The translations under genes and the position numbers were made by a program. From Streptomyces fodineus (GTDB lineage: Bacteria; Actinomycetota; Actinomycetes; Streptomycetales; Streptomycetaceae), in assembly GCF_001735805.1 (NCBI RefSeq), contig NZ_CP017248.1, positions 3,038,001 through 3,102,000 on the forward strand: 64,000 nucleotides of DNA, given 5' to 3'. Shown in pieces: positions 1-9,232 of the stretch (position 1 is the stretch's first letter; the number at the start of each line of letters is the position of its first letter). The notes below the pieces were generated by a model. It saw only the letters and a program-made list of their open reading frames with translations. It did not search any database and was not told where the DNA came from.

Positions 1-2
1 AG

Positions 3-455
3 GCGGCGACGCGCGACCGGGTGCTCGCCACGCTCGCGGGCGCCACGCACGCCCACTTCGTCTGCCACGCCGTCAGCGACCCGGACGCCCCCGCGGCCGC
101 CCGGCTGCTCACCCACGACCACGCCGACAGCCCGCTCACCGTCGCGGACATCTCGGCCCTCGGCCTGGAGCAGGCGGAACTGGCGTACCTCTCCGCCTGC
201 TCCACGACCCGTGGCAGCCTCCTACTCGCCGACGAGGCCGTGCACATCACCGGAGCCTTCCTGCTGGCCGGCTTCCGGCACGTCGTCGGCACGCTGTGGG
301 AGACCGACGACGCCGCCGCGCTGGAGATCGCCCGGCGCTTCTACGCCGCGGCCGGATCGCCGCCGTACGCACTGCACACGGCGGTCCGGGCGCTGCGCGA
401 CCGCTACCGACGCACGCCCACTCTGTGGGCCGCGCACGTCCACACGGGGGCGTGA
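3..455 (+). CDS. CHAT-domain (caspase-like) protein, 3' end only
   Basis: The reading frame is already open at the left edge, so the 5' part lies outside the window and the GTG at 21 is probably an internal valine. The visible 150 residues match the C-terminal half of CHAT domains, caspase-like cysteine proteases usually found behind TPR repeats. The putative catalytic His lies in HFVCHA and the putative catalytic Cys in LSACST. They are followed by the typical stretch FLLAGFRHVVGTLWE and a terminal helical ARRFY region. In actinobacteria such proteins are large TPR-CHAT proteins of mostly unknown function, and some bacterial relatives act in abortive-infection systems. The gene converges with a TPR gene. 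The family call is good; the role is unknown. Confidence 0.8.
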   Translation, partial: AATRDRVLATLAGATHAHFVCHAVSDPDAPAAARLLTHDHADSPLTVADISALGLEQAELAYLSACSTTRGSLLLADEAVHITGAFLLAGFRHVVGTLWETDDAAALEIARRFYAAAGSPPYALHTAVRALRDRYRRTPTLWAAHVHTGA

Positions 456-503
456 CGGGGCGACGGCCGTACTGTGCCCGGCAGTTGGGCCGCCGTCGCC
501 CCG

Positions 504-1637
504 TCAGCCGCCGTTGCGGAGCCGCGCCAGGAGGGTGCGGGCGTGTTCGGTGCCCGGGTGGCCGGGGCCCAGCGTGCGCTCACGGCCGGCCAGACAGGCA
601 CGGGCCTCCCGCTCGGCGCGGGGGTGGTCCCCGGCGGCGGCCAGGACCTGCGCGAAGACCTCGCGCGCGTCGAGGGTGTCCGGGCGGTCGGCCCCGAGCA
701 TCCGTTCGTAGCGGGTGACCACCTCGTCCCTGGTGCGGACGGCCTCGCGGGTCCGCCCGCAGTGGTGGAGCGCGTCGGCGAGTGTGCGACGCGCGTGCAG
801 CGTGGTCACGTGGTCCGCGCCCAGCGCCTGTTCAGCTTCCTCGACCAGCGGTTTCGTCTTGCTGAGGGCCTCTTTGGCACGGCCGAGTTCGATCAGTACG
901 AGGGCGTGGTTGCTGCGGGCCTGGAGGGCGCGCGGGGAGGTGCGCCCGTCGGCCCGCTCGAATCCGGCCGCCACGGTGGCGCAGACCTGCTCGGCATCGT
1001 CCAACCGCCCCTGCGAACGCAGTACACCAACCAGGTTCATCCGGCTGAGCAGGGTGTCCGACGCGTCCTCGCCCAACGTCCGTGCCATGCCGTCGATGAT
1101 CCTTCGGTGCAGCTGTTCCGCCTCCTGCAGCAGGCCGAGGCGGTGGAGGGTGTCGCCGAGGTTCATCCCGCTGGACAGCGTCTCGCGGTGGTCGGCTCCC
1201 AGCACCCTGCACCGCTTGTCGTAGACGGCCCGCTGCACCGGCTCGGCGTCGGCGTACAGGCCCTGGGTGGCCAGCGCGAATCCGAGGCTGTGCTCACTGG
1301 CGAGGGTGTCGGGGTGGTCCGGGCCGAGCGAGGCCCGTCTGGCGGCGACGATCTGACGGTAGGTCGTGACCGCTTCCGCGACCTCGTTGTGCTCCAGCAG
1401 AAGCCGGGCATACCTGGTGCCCGTCCGCAAGGTCCTCGGATCGGTGATGCCGTACTCGTCCGCTTCGTGGCTGTACTTCACCCCCCAGCTCATCACGGGT
1501 CCCAGGGTCACGTTGATGACGAACCTGCCGTCCTCGTCCGTCGTCGATGTCATCGTGAACGGCTCGTCGGCCTCGTCGCGTCCGCGCTCCGGGCGCCCGC
1601 TTCTGCGCCCGACCCGCTTCCACCAGCGGTCGTCCAT
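504..1637 (-). CDS. Tetratricopeptide repeat protein
   Basis: The 377-residue protein is largely TPR repeats of the long type common in actinobacteria. They recur about every 42 residues with signatures such as LGPDHPDTL, LGADHRETL, LGADHVTTL and LGPGHPGTE. The N-terminal 60 residues are not TPR and contain a hydrophilic stretch rich in Arg and Asp. I chose the ATG at 1637 over the GTG 21 bases upstream because GGGGAG sits six bases before it. No enzymatic domain, signal peptide or membrane segment is visible, so it is probably a cytoplasmic scaffold. It converges with the CHAT gene at the window edge, and TPR and CHAT modules often occur together, but a functional link is only inference. Confidence 0.8.
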   Translation of the reverse strand: MDDRWWKRVGRRSGRPERGRDEADEPFTMTSTTDEDGRFVINVTLGPVMSWGVKYSHEADEYGITDPRTLRTGTRYARLLLEHNEVAEAVTTYRQIVAARRASLGPDHPDTLASEHSLGFALATQGLYADAEPVQRAVYDKRCRVLGADHRETLSSGMNLGDTLHRLGLLQEAEQLHRRIIDGMARTLGEDASDTLLSRMNLVGVLRSQGRLDDAEQVCATVAAGFERADGRTSPRALQARSNHALVLIELGRAKEALSKTKPLVEEAEQALGADHVTTLHARRTLADALHHCGRTREAVRTRDEVVTRYERMLGADRPDTLDAREVFAQVLAAAGDHPRAEREARACLAGRERTLGPGHPGTEHARTLLARLRNGG

Positions 1638-1843
1638 GGCTGCTCCCCGGCCTTCCACCGCATCGGTCTCCTCCGGGTGGACGAGCCCGCACCGACTCCC
1701 GGTTCCCGTGAGTCGGCCACCTCGCCGAACGCCTCTCCGAGTTCGCCCGACCCCGCAGCCGGCATGGCCGGATCCATACGCTACTCTGCGCCCACTATTC
1801 GAACATCCGAGTCATCGGACACGAGAAAACGGGGGGTCGTGCC

Positions 1844-2722
1844 ATGCGTGGCATGCGGTTCCGTACGGTTCTGGCGGTCACGGCCGCCACGGCGACTCTG
1901 GGCACGGTCTCCGCCTGCGGCGGTAAATCCATGTCTGCGACGGGCCACCACGCCTCCCCCTCGCCGTCGACGGTGGCCGTCTCACCGGTGGCCTACCTGC
2001 TCCAGGTGGAGAGCGCCACGGCCAAGGTCCATTCGGCCAAGGTCGACCAGACGGTCACGGTGGGCACCCTGCACCAGATGCGCCTCGTCGGGGAGCACGA
2101 CTGGGCCAACGGTCTGCAGGGCAACGTCACGCTGACGGTGAAGTCCTCCGCCCCTACACCGGCCCCCGCGATGCAGATGAAGATCCGCAGCGACGCCATG
2201 TACCTGAAGGTGCCCGCTCAGAAGCTGGCCAGTGTGGGCGGCAAGCACTGGATCAAGGAGCCGCTCGCCCTCCTCGCCGCGCAAGGTGCCGCCGGCAAGG
2301 CCGGGACCGACCAGCTGAAGCAGGCGAATCCCGCCATGGCCGTACGGATGCTGATCGCCGGCGGCGACCTGCGCAAGGTGGGCCGGGAGACGATACGCGG
2401 GGCTGCCACCACCCATTACACGGGCACGTTGGACATGACCAAGGTGATCGCCAGCAAGCAGGGCCTGACGCCTGATGACGTGAAGTTCCTCAAGAAGCGG
2501 CTCGCCGCGTCGGGTGCTACGGACGACCACGTCGACCTCTGGGTCAACAGCGAGAACCTGCCGGTGGAGACGCAGGAGCAGATGCAGACGGACGCCGCCG
2601 AGGTCACCTCCACCACCTACTTCTCGGATTACGGCGTCTCGGTCGATCTGTCCGTCCCCGATGCGTCGGACTCCTTCACTCTCCACGCGGTGACCGGCGG
2701 CAACCGGACCGGCGCGGCCTGA
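1844..2722 (+). CDS. Secreted lipoprotein, LppX/LolA-like
   Basis: The 292-residue protein begins with a lipoprotein signal peptide. A basic start (MRGMRFR) precedes a hydrophobic core and a lipobox TVSAC, with the acylated Cys at about residue 25. After a Ser/His/Pro-rich linker the mature part (about residues 50-280) has the pattern of actinobacterial lipoproteins with a LolA/LppX-like fold: alternating strands, a conserved YLKVP and repeated Met and Lys. The start has a G-rich ribosome site (GGGGGG) nine bases upstream. It stands alone, divergent from the TPR gene. Proteins of this kind are thought to carry lipids or amphiphiles across the envelope, but the ligand cannot be read from the sequence. 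Confidence 0.72.
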   Translation: MRGMRFRTVLAVTAATATLGTVSACGGKSMSATGHHASPSPSTVAVSPVAYLLQVESATAKVHSAKVDQTVTVGTLHQMRLVGEHDWANGLQGNVTLTVKSSAPTPAPAMQMKIRSDAMYLKVPAQKLASVGGKHWIKEPLALLAAQGAAGKAGTDQLKQANPAMAVRMLIAGGDLRKVGRETIRGAATTHYTGTLDMTKVIASKQGLTPDDVKFLKKRLAASGATDDHVDLWVNSENLPVETQEQMQTDAAEVTSTTYFSDYGVSVDLSVPDASDSFTLHAVTGGNRTGAA

Positions 2723-2738
2723 GCCGCCTCCGGCCGGT

Positions 2739-2787
2739 GGCGGAGGACCGGGAGCGCCGCGGCAAGGCGGCCCGGCGGTCCTCCGCC
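2739..2787. terminator. Bidirectional hairpin between convergent genes
   Basis: A perfect 12-base inverted repeat (GGCGGAGGACCG at 2739-2750 pairing with 2776-2787) lies between the lipoprotein gene and the convergent protease gene. It has no T-tract, as is usual for Streptomyces terminators. The position fits termination in both directions. Confidence 0.6.
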
Positions 2788-2822
2788 CGGTGCGTGCGGC
2801 CGAGCGGCCCGGCCCTGAGAGG

Positions 2823-4043
2823 TCAGCCGGTGAACGCGGCGGTGCCGTTCGGTGTGCCGAGTCCGGACGGGCCGTCGTAGCCGGTGGTGCCGGTGCACAG
2901 GTACGAGCCGCCGCAGCTGCCGTTGGAGCCGCTGGTGACGTCGTACAGCGCCGAGGTGTGCGCGTACGGGAAGGACGCCGGGTAGGAGCCGGAGGACGGG
3001 GCGCCGGCCAGCGCGTAGACCGCCGCGATCAGCGGGGAGGAGGCGCTGGTGCCGCCGAAGACCATCCAGCCGCTGCCCTGGCCGTAGGTGTCGTACACCG
3101 CGACGCCGGTGTTGGGGTCGGCGACCGCCGAGACGTCCGCGACCGTGCGGTTCGCGCAGCCGAAGTCCTGCTGCCAGCTGGGCTTGGCGTCGTACGCGGA
3201 GCAGCCGGAGCCGGCCCCGCTCCACACCGTGTCGGTCCAGCCGCGCGCGTTGGAAGCCGTCCTCAGGGACGTACCGCCCACCGCCGTCACGTACTTGGAG
3301 GCCGCCGGGTACTCGGCGCCGTAGCCGCCGTCGCCGGAGGAGACGGTGATGGCGACGCCCGGATGGTTGAAGTACGCGGAGTCGTACGACGCATCGCTGG
3401 CGGACTCGGAGCCGCCGTAGCTGTTGGAGACGTACTTCGCGCCCAGGCCGACAGCGGTGTTCACGGCCGTGCCCAGGTTGGTCATGCTGGACGAACTCGC
3501 CTCCACCAGCAGGATCCTGCAGTTGGGGCAGGCCGCGCTGACCATGTCGAGGTCGAGGGAGATCTCCTCGGCCCAGCCGGAGTTGGCGCGCGGGTACTTG
3601 GTGCCGCCGCTCTGGTTGACCTTCTTGAAACAGCCGTTCGCCGTGGTGCAGGCGGACAGGCCGTACTGCGAGCGGTAGACGGCGAGGTCGGACTCGGCGT
3701 TCGGGTCGTCGTAGGCGTCGACGATCGCCACGGTCCGGCCGGAACCACCGCTGGCGGACGGCAGGTTGTACGCCGACTGGAGCGAGGCGGGGCCGTAGCC
3801 GGAGGGAGCGGCGGCGGCCGTCAGAGCGCTCTCGGCGTGCGCCGAGGCGGGGGTGCCCGCGGTGACCTGCAAGGCGTTGCAGGCCATCTCGTCCTTCTTC
3901 GCCGGGGCGGCGCAGGCGTGCGCGACGGTGACGCCGTGGGACGGGGAGGCGGTGGCCTGGGCGGCCTGGCCGACGGGGGCGGCCAGGGCGAGGGCGGCCG
4001 TGGCGAGTGTGGCCACGGCGGTGAGGGAAACGGTTCTGCGCAA
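2823..4043 (-). CDS. Secreted S53 (sedolisin-type) serine peptidase
   Basis: The 406-residue protein has a Sec signal peptide (RRTVSLTAVATLATAALAL, cleavage near the following Ala-rich region), a short pro-region with two cysteines, and a catalytic domain. Signatures of sedolisin-like serine carboxyl peptidases are visible: the Glu and Asp in WAEEISLDLDMV, the oxyanion Asp in SSGDGGYG, and the nucleophile Ser in GGTSASSP. Several Cys pairs suit an extracellular enzyme. The start is a TTG at 4043 chosen for the GGAGG seven bases upstream; longer readings run into non-coding-like sequence. It is shorter than canonical sedolisins with a large prodomain, as is common for Streptomyces members. The upstream 235 bases (4044-4278) hold no gene. 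Confidence 0.82.
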   Translation of the reverse strand: MRRTVSLTAVATLATAALALAAPVGQAAQATASPSHGVTVAHACAAPAKKDEMACNALQVTAGTPASAHAESALTAAAAPSGYGPASLQSAYNLPSASGGSGRTVAIVDAYDDPNAESDLAVYRSQYGLSACTTANGCFKKVNQSGGTKYPRANSGWAEEISLDLDMVSAACPNCRILLVEASSSSMTNLGTAVNTAVGLGAKYVSNSYGGSESASDASYDSAYFNHPGVAITVSSGDGGYGAEYPAASKYVTAVGGTSLRTASNARGWTDTVWSGAGSGCSAYDAKPSWQQDFGCANRTVADVSAVADPNTGVAVYDTYGQGSGWMVFGGTSASSPLIAAVYALAGAPSSGSYPASFPYAHTSALYDVTSGSNGSCGGSYLCTGTTGYDGPSGLGTPNGTAAFTG

Positions 4044-4278
4044 CGTACGTCCTCCACATGGTGGGTGTACCGGGAAGGGCTGTGGGGGGTGCGCGGTACG
4101 GCCTCGGCGCGGGGTGTGCGCCGGGGCCGCGCAGAACCTACGGATGTCGGGGCCACGACAACAAGACGGATGTTGAAGCGGGAACGTTTCTTTGCCCTTA
4201 CCGGGCAGTTCAAGTGAAATTCCCGGGCAAGTCATGGCCGAAAATCGGCCTGCCCATGGCTTGACCGACGTCGCGCGG

Positions 4279-6534
4279 TCAATGGCACTTGTGCGGGCGG
4301 CACTTGGGGCGGGCGGTGGGAAGGCTCGGCCTGGGGGTGCCTGTCGTGGTCGTGTGTCTGCCGTGCCCGCCGGCGCGCTTGGCGGGGCGGGGGGTGGGAG
4401 AGGCGGAGGGGACGCCGGGCTCGTCGGTGCCACGACCGAGGGAGGCGGGCGCGGGGAACGGGAGGTCGGGCAGGCCGGACAGGGCGTCGCTCATGTAACG
4501 GGTCCAGATCTCGGTCGGGATGTCGCCGCCGAACACCTTCTGCAGACCGCCGACCCCCGCCAGGGACTGGAGCTGGGGGTGGGCCGGGTCCTCCTTGAAC
4601 AGTACGACGGAGGTGGCGAGTTGTCGGGTGTAGCCGATGAACCAGGCCGACCGGTAGTCGTCGGTGGTTCCGGTCTTGCCCGCCGCGGTCCGGCCCAGGG
4701 CCTGGGCTTTGGTACCGGTACCCCGGGTGACGACGCCCCGCAGGACGTCGGTCACGTTGTCGGCGACCGCCGCCGGCAGGGCCCGTACCGGAGCGGGAGC
4801 CCTGAAGCCGGGCAGCACCGCGCCGTCGTGGGTCACCCTGGTCACCGAGTACGGCGTGATCTGCATCCCGGAGGCGGCGAACGTCGCGTAGGCGCCCGCC
4901 ATGCGGATGGCGCTCGGGGTGGAGGTGCCGATGTAGAAACCGGCGCTGGGCGCGGCCAGGCTCTGCGGGCGCAGGCCCAGCGCCTTCGCCGTCCGGGCCA
5001 CGTCCGCGTATCCGACGTCCTCGCCCAGTTGCACGTACGGCGTGTTGACCGACTGCTCCATCGCGGTGCGCAGCGAGATGTTGCCCCAGCGGTGCGTGGT
5101 GTCGTTGTGCTGGTGGAGCAGGCCGGTGGGGTCCTTGTCGTCGGTGACGTAGGTGCCCTGCTGGTCCTTGATCTGGATGCCGTCGTCACCGTTGAACTTG
5201 CTGGCCGGGGTGATCGACGCCGGTGAGGTGCCCGGTTTCAGGACGGCGCCGTACTGGAGCGCGGAGGCGAGGACGACCGGTTTGAAGGTCGAGCCCACCG
5301 GGACGCCGGAGGTGTCGGCGTTGTCCGAGTAGTGGGCCTGCTCGTAGCCCGGGCCGCCGTAGACGGCCAGGATCCTGCCGGTCGCCGGGTCCACCGAGGC
5401 GGCACCGGCCTGGACGTTGCGGTCGGCCGCCCGGTGGGCGGGGTCGAGACGCCCGGCCCGCACCTTCGCCACGGCCTGGGCCAGTTCGGCCGTCTTCTTC
5501 CGGTCGAAGGTGGTGTGGATCTGGTAACCGCCCCGGCTCAGGCTGCTGTCGGTGACACCGGGGTCGTGCTGCTGGACGTACGAGCGGGCCAGCTGGACCA
5601 GATAGCCGGCCTGGCCGGTGAGCCCCGAGCCCGGCGTCCACTTCTTCGGCACCGGGAAGCCCGCCGACGCATACCGGGCCCGCTGCTCCTGCGTCAGCTT
5701 GCCGGTCTGCACCATCCGGTCGAGCACCCAGGACCAGCGTGCCTGCGCCTGTGCCCGCGCCGTGGGGTCGGAGTCGGCGTACTGGAAGAGGCTCGGCTCG
5801 TTGACCGCGGCGGCGAGGAAGGCACCCTGGCTCACGTTCAGCTTCTCGACCGGCAGGTCGTAGTACACGCGAGCCGCGGCCTCGATGCCGTTGGCCCGGC
5901 GGCCGAAGAAGCAGGTGTTCAGATAGCCCTGGAGGATCCGCTGCTTGCTCATGCTCGCGCCGATCTTGGCGGAGATCAGCACCTCCTTGAACTTGCGGGT
6001 CAGCGTCTGCGACTGGTCGAGGTAGGTGTTCTTGACGAACTGCTGGGTGATCGTCGAACCGGACTGGACGGAACCGCCCTCGCCCATGTGCACGAGGGCG
6101 CGCGCGATGCCCTGCGGATCGATGCCCGGGTCGGAGTAGAAGGAGGCGTTCTCGGCGGCGATGAAGTCACCCTGCACGCCCTGCGGGACCTGTGCCAGCG
6201 ATACGTTCTGCCGGTTGACGCTGCCGTCGGTCGCCAGGACGGTGCCGTCGGACCAGTAGTAGACGTTGTTCTGGAGCAGCGTCGAGGGGTTGGGGTCGGG
6301 AATGGTGATCGTGGCGTAGGCGTACCCGACGGCCGCGGCCACCGCGCCGGTGCAGAGCAGCAGCGACGCCAGCACCTGGCGCCACGACGGCAACCAGCGG
6401 CGCACGCCCGCCCGGCCCGCTCGCGGATAGTCGATCCAGCGCCTGGGCGACGCGGTGCGTGCCCGGCCGCGACGACCCGCCGCACGGCTGCCGGAGATGG
6501 TGCGCTGCGGCGGTCGGCGCCGGGTTCCGCTCAT
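4279..6534 (-). CDS. Class A penicillin-binding protein (transglycosylase/transpeptidase)
   Basis: This 751-residue bifunctional peptidoglycan synthase is anchored by one N-terminal membrane helix (about residues 53-73) after an Arg-rich cytoplasmic tail. The GT51 transglycosylase domain shows AAENASFYSDPGID with the catalytic Glu, then GGSVQSGSTITQQF and KFKEVLISAKI. The transpeptidase domain carries the three penicillin-binding motifs: SxxK in GSTFK (Ser at residue 415), SVN, and KTGT in AGKTGTTDDYRSAWF. The C-terminal about 70 residues are a Pro/Thr/His/Arg-rich tail ending in CRPHKCH. It starts 20 bases after the deacetylase-glycosyltransferase gene on the same strand, so the two are very likely co-transcribed. 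Confidence 0.93.
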   Translation of the reverse strand: MSGTRRRPPQRTISGSRAAGRRGRARTASPRRWIDYPRAGRAGVRRWLPSWRQVLASLLLCTGAVAAAVGYAYATITIPDPNPSTLLQNNVYYWSDGTVLATDGSVNRQNVSLAQVPQGVQGDFIAAENASFYSDPGIDPQGIARALVHMGEGGSVQSGSTITQQFVKNTYLDQSQTLTRKFKEVLISAKIGASMSKQRILQGYLNTCFFGRRANGIEAAARVYYDLPVEKLNVSQGAFLAAAVNEPSLFQYADSDPTARAQAQARWSWVLDRMVQTGKLTQEQRARYASAGFPVPKKWTPGSGLTGQAGYLVQLARSYVQQHDPGVTDSSLSRGGYQIHTTFDRKKTAELAQAVAKVRAGRLDPAHRAADRNVQAGAASVDPATGRILAVYGGPGYEQAHYSDNADTSGVPVGSTFKPVVLASALQYGAVLKPGTSPASITPASKFNGDDGIQIKDQQGTYVTDDKDPTGLLHQHNDTTHRWGNISLRTAMEQSVNTPYVQLGEDVGYADVARTAKALGLRPQSLAAPSAGFYIGTSTPSAIRMAGAYATFAASGMQITPYSVTRVTHDGAVLPGFRAPAPVRALPAAVADNVTDVLRGVVTRGTGTKAQALGRTAAGKTGTTDDYRSAWFIGYTRQLATSVVLFKEDPAHPQLQSLAGVGGLQKVFGGDIPTEIWTRYMSDALSGLPDLPFPAPASLGRGTDEPGVPSASPTPRPAKRAGGHGRHTTTTGTPRPSLPTARPKCRPHKCH

Positions 6535-6554
6535 GGGCTCGGATCACTCTGCTT

Positions 6555-9218
6555 TCAGTACCAGCGGGTGGTGTCGTGGGGCGCGGGCGGGGAAGGGGCC
6601 GCGTACGGCCCTGGCTGCAGGTGGGACTCGGACGGCCCTGACTGCGGGTGGGACGCGTACGGCCAGGGGTCCGGACGGGACACGGACGATCCGGGGTCCG
6701 GACGGGACGCGGACGGCCAGGCGTCCGAACGGGACACGGACGGCCCGGGGTCCGGACGGGACACGGACGGCCAGACGTGCGGACGGGACACGGACGATTC
6801 GGAGTCCGGGACGGCCACGTACGGCCAGGCGTCCGAACGGGACACGGACGATCCGGGGTCCGGGACGGCCGCGTACGGCCCGGGGTCCGAACGGGACACG
6901 GACGATCCGGGGTCCGGGACGGCCGCGTACGAGCCGGGGTCCGGGACGGCCGCGTACGAGCCGCGGGGGGCGATGGGCTCGTACGGTTCCGGCTGCGCGG
7001 CAGCCCCGTACCGGTCCGGCTCCGGCCGCGCGGGCGCCGCGGTGCCGGCGTCCCCCGCGGTCTGCGTGCCCGTCGGCGCCCGCAGGCTGCCGTAGCGCTC
7101 CATGCGCTGCCAGCGCAGGCGCGAGCCGGACAGGGCGGTGAACACGGACTGGATCACCACCAGATACATGAGCTGCCGGTAGACGAACTGCTGGAGCGGC
7201 AGGCTCCAGAGGGGGCCGGGGCGTTCGCCGTCCAGGCGGAACGCGTACAGACCCATGCCGAGTTGCAGCAGCAGGAAGGCCAGCCACAGGCCGCTGATCC
7301 GGACGGGGTCCAGGAAGAGCAGGCCGTACACGGCGAAGATGTCCACGACCGGGGCGAGCAGGGGCAGCAGTACCTGGAACAGGAGGAGGTAGACCAGGCC
7401 CCGGCGGCCCAGCTTGCCGGCGGCGCCACGCTGGACCAGTGCGCCGCGGTGCTTCCACATCGCCTGCAGAGTGCCGTAGCACCAGCGGTACCGCTGCCGC
7501 CACAGGGCGCCCAGGGACGCGGGCGCCTCGGTCCAGGCCACCGCGCCCTCCTCGTACACCACGCGCCAGCCGGCCCGGCACAGCGCCATGGTGAGGTCGG
7601 TGTCCTCGGCGAGGGTGACGTCGCTGACGCCGCCGAGGTCCAGCAGCGCCCGGCGACGGAACGCCCCGACCGCTCCGGGCACGGTCGGCATGCACTCGGC
7701 GAGGTCGAACAGGCGGCGGTCGAGGTTGAAGCCGACCACATACTCGATGTGCTGCCAACGGCCCAGCAGACCGCCGCGGTTGACGACCTTGGCATTGCCC
7801 GAGACGGCGCCCACGCGGGGATCGGCGAAGGGCTGCACGATCGTGCGGACGGCGTCGGGCTCGAAGACCGTGTCGCCGTCGACCATGACCACCAGGTCGC
7901 AGGAGGCCGCGGCGAGCCCGGTGTTGAGCGCGGCCGGCTTGCCCGCGTTCTCCTGCCGGATCACCCGCACCCCCGGCAGCCGGAGCGACTCCACCAGGTC
8001 CGCGGTGCCGTCGGTGGAGCCGTCGTCCACCACGATGATCTCAACCGGATGGTCCGAGGCGAGCAGGGAGCGTACGGCCGCCTCGATTCCGGCACTCTCG
8101 TTGTACGCCGGGACGATGACGCTGACCGGTCGCGTCACCGGCGGCCCCCAGGAGCTGCCCCTGCGCCCCGCCTGCCGTAGCCGTCGGTGCCGGCGTGCCG
8201 CGATCAGCACGACCGCCGCGCGCAGCACGCTGATCGCCCCGGCCGCGTACATCAGCACGCCCAGCAGCCGTACGACCCGGTCGCCGGCCTGCAGCACGTT
8301 GACGAGGGCCATTCCCTGGAGGTGGTCGCGCAGTCCGGCGGGCTGGACGGGGCCGGCCATGCCGACGGCGGCGCCGACCGTCGTGAACCGGAAGCCCTGT
8401 GCCTTGAGCCGGGGGATCAGGGTGTTCAGCGCGGCGACGGTCTGGGACCGGTCACCGCCGCCGTCGTGCATCAACAGGATCTGCCCGGCGTGCCCGTGCG
8501 GGGTCGCGTTCGCGACGATGCGGGCGATGCCGGGACGCTGCCAGTCCTCGGCGTCCTGGGTGGACAGCACCGTGACATAGCCCGCCGCGTCGGCCTGCTT
8601 CAGGACGGACCAGTCGGCGTCGTCCAGCGCGTCGTTCCTGGAGGAGTACGGCGGTCTCAGCAGTGCGGTGGTGACCCCGGCCGCGCCCGCCACCGCCAGC
8701 TGGGTCTCGCGCAGTTCCAGGGAACGCTGCCAGGGGGCGAGGCGGGCGAGGTCGGGATGGGTGAAGGTGTGGATGCCGATCTGGTGGCCGTCGGCGACGA
8801 TCCGGCGGGCCAGTTCCGGGTGGGCCGCGACCTCGTTTCCGACGACGAAGAAGGTCGCCCGCACGTGGTTGCGGCGCAGCGCGTCGAGAATGCGCGGTGT
8901 CCAGACGGGGTCGGGGCCGTCGTCGAAGGTGAGGGCGATGGTGCGGGCCGCGGGCCGGGCGGTGTGCACGGCGCCGGCGGCGTTCGCGATCACCGGACCG
9001 CCGTGGGTCACCCGGGCGGGCACCGCCTCGCTGCGTCCGCGGGCACCGGTCACGTCGTCCGAGGTGATCCCGAACATGTGGTGGGTGTAGCCCTGGAGCA
9101 GGAGCGCCGTCGACAGGGTCACCGCGAGCACGCTCAGCAGCAGCCAGTGGGTGCGGGGGGCGATCTGGCGGGTACGGCCGCGGCGACGGGGAGCGGTGCG
9201 GCGGCGGCGATCGGTCAC
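6555..9218 (-). CDS. Bifunctional polysaccharide deacetylase / GT2 glycosyltransferase (MatB-like)
   Basis: This protein of about 887 residues joins two envelope-polysaccharide activities. After a TM segment (WLLLSVLAVTLSTALLL) comes a NodB-type deacetylase with TFDDGPDP, HTFTHPDL and RPPYSSRND, which hold the metal ligands. A membrane region follows, then a processive GT2 domain with VVDDGSTDG, MVDGDTVF, AEDTDLTM and QRYRW, then four or so TM helices. This fusion resembles MatB, the Streptomyces enzyme linked to a PNAG-like extracellular polysaccharide and pellet formation; the assignment is by architecture only. The C-terminal about 130 residues are a nine-residue tandem repeat. I used the GTG at 9218 with AAGG upstream; a GTG at 9236 overlapping the previous stop is possible. 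Confidence 0.88.
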   Translation of the reverse strand: MTDRRRRTAPRRRGRTRQIAPRTHWLLLSVLAVTLSTALLLQGYTHHMFGITSDDVTGARGRSEAVPARVTHGGPVIANAAGAVHTARPAARTIALTFDDGPDPVWTPRILDALRRNHVRATFFVVGNEVAAHPELARRIVADGHQIGIHTFTHPDLARLAPWQRSLELRETQLAVAGAAGVTTALLRPPYSSRNDALDDADWSVLKQADAAGYVTVLSTQDAEDWQRPGIARIVANATPHGHAGQILLMHDGGGDRSQTVAALNTLIPRLKAQGFRFTTVGAAVGMAGPVQPAGLRDHLQGMALVNVLQAGDRVVRLLGVLMYAAGAISVLRAAVVLIAARRHRRLRQAGRRGSSWGPPVTRPVSVIVPAYNESAGIEAAVRSLLASDHPVEIIVVDDGSTDGTADLVESLRLPGVRVIRQENAGKPAALNTGLAAASCDLVVMVDGDTVFEPDAVRTIVQPFADPRVGAVSGNAKVVNRGGLLGRWQHIEYVVGFNLDRRLFDLAECMPTVPGAVGAFRRRALLDLGGVSDVTLAEDTDLTMALCRAGWRVVYEEGAVAWTEAPASLGALWRQRYRWCYGTLQAMWKHRGALVQRGAAGKLGRRGLVYLLLFQVLLPLLAPVVDIFAVYGLLFLDPVRISGLWLAFLLLQLGMGLYAFRLDGERPGPLWSLPLQQFVYRQLMYLVVIQSVFTALSGSRLRWQRMERYGSLRAPTGTQTAGDAGTAAPARPEPDRYGAAAQPEPYEPIAPRGSYAAVPDPGSYAAVPDPGSSVSRSDPGPYAAVPDPGSSVSRSDAWPYVAVPDSESSVSRPHVWPSVSRPDPGPSVSRSDAWPSASRPDPGSSVSRPDPWPYASHPQSGPSESHLQPGPYAAPSPPAPHDTTRWY
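6607..6970 (-). repeat. 27-base coding minisatellite in the deacetylase-GT2 gene
   Basis: About 13 imperfect tandem copies of a 27-base unit encode a nine-residue motif at the protein C-terminus. Examples are PDPGSSVSR, SDPGPYAAV, SDAWPSASR and PDPGPSVSR. The reading frame is kept throughout, so copy-number change would alter tail length without frameshift. Confidence 0.8.
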
Positions 9219-9232
9219 GTGGGGGCCTTGGG

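Noticed and set aside
6607..6970. Repeats in the deacetylase-GT2 gene as CRISPR or a mobile-element end
   Set aside because: They are contiguous 27-base in-frame units without spacers, target-site duplications or a transposase.
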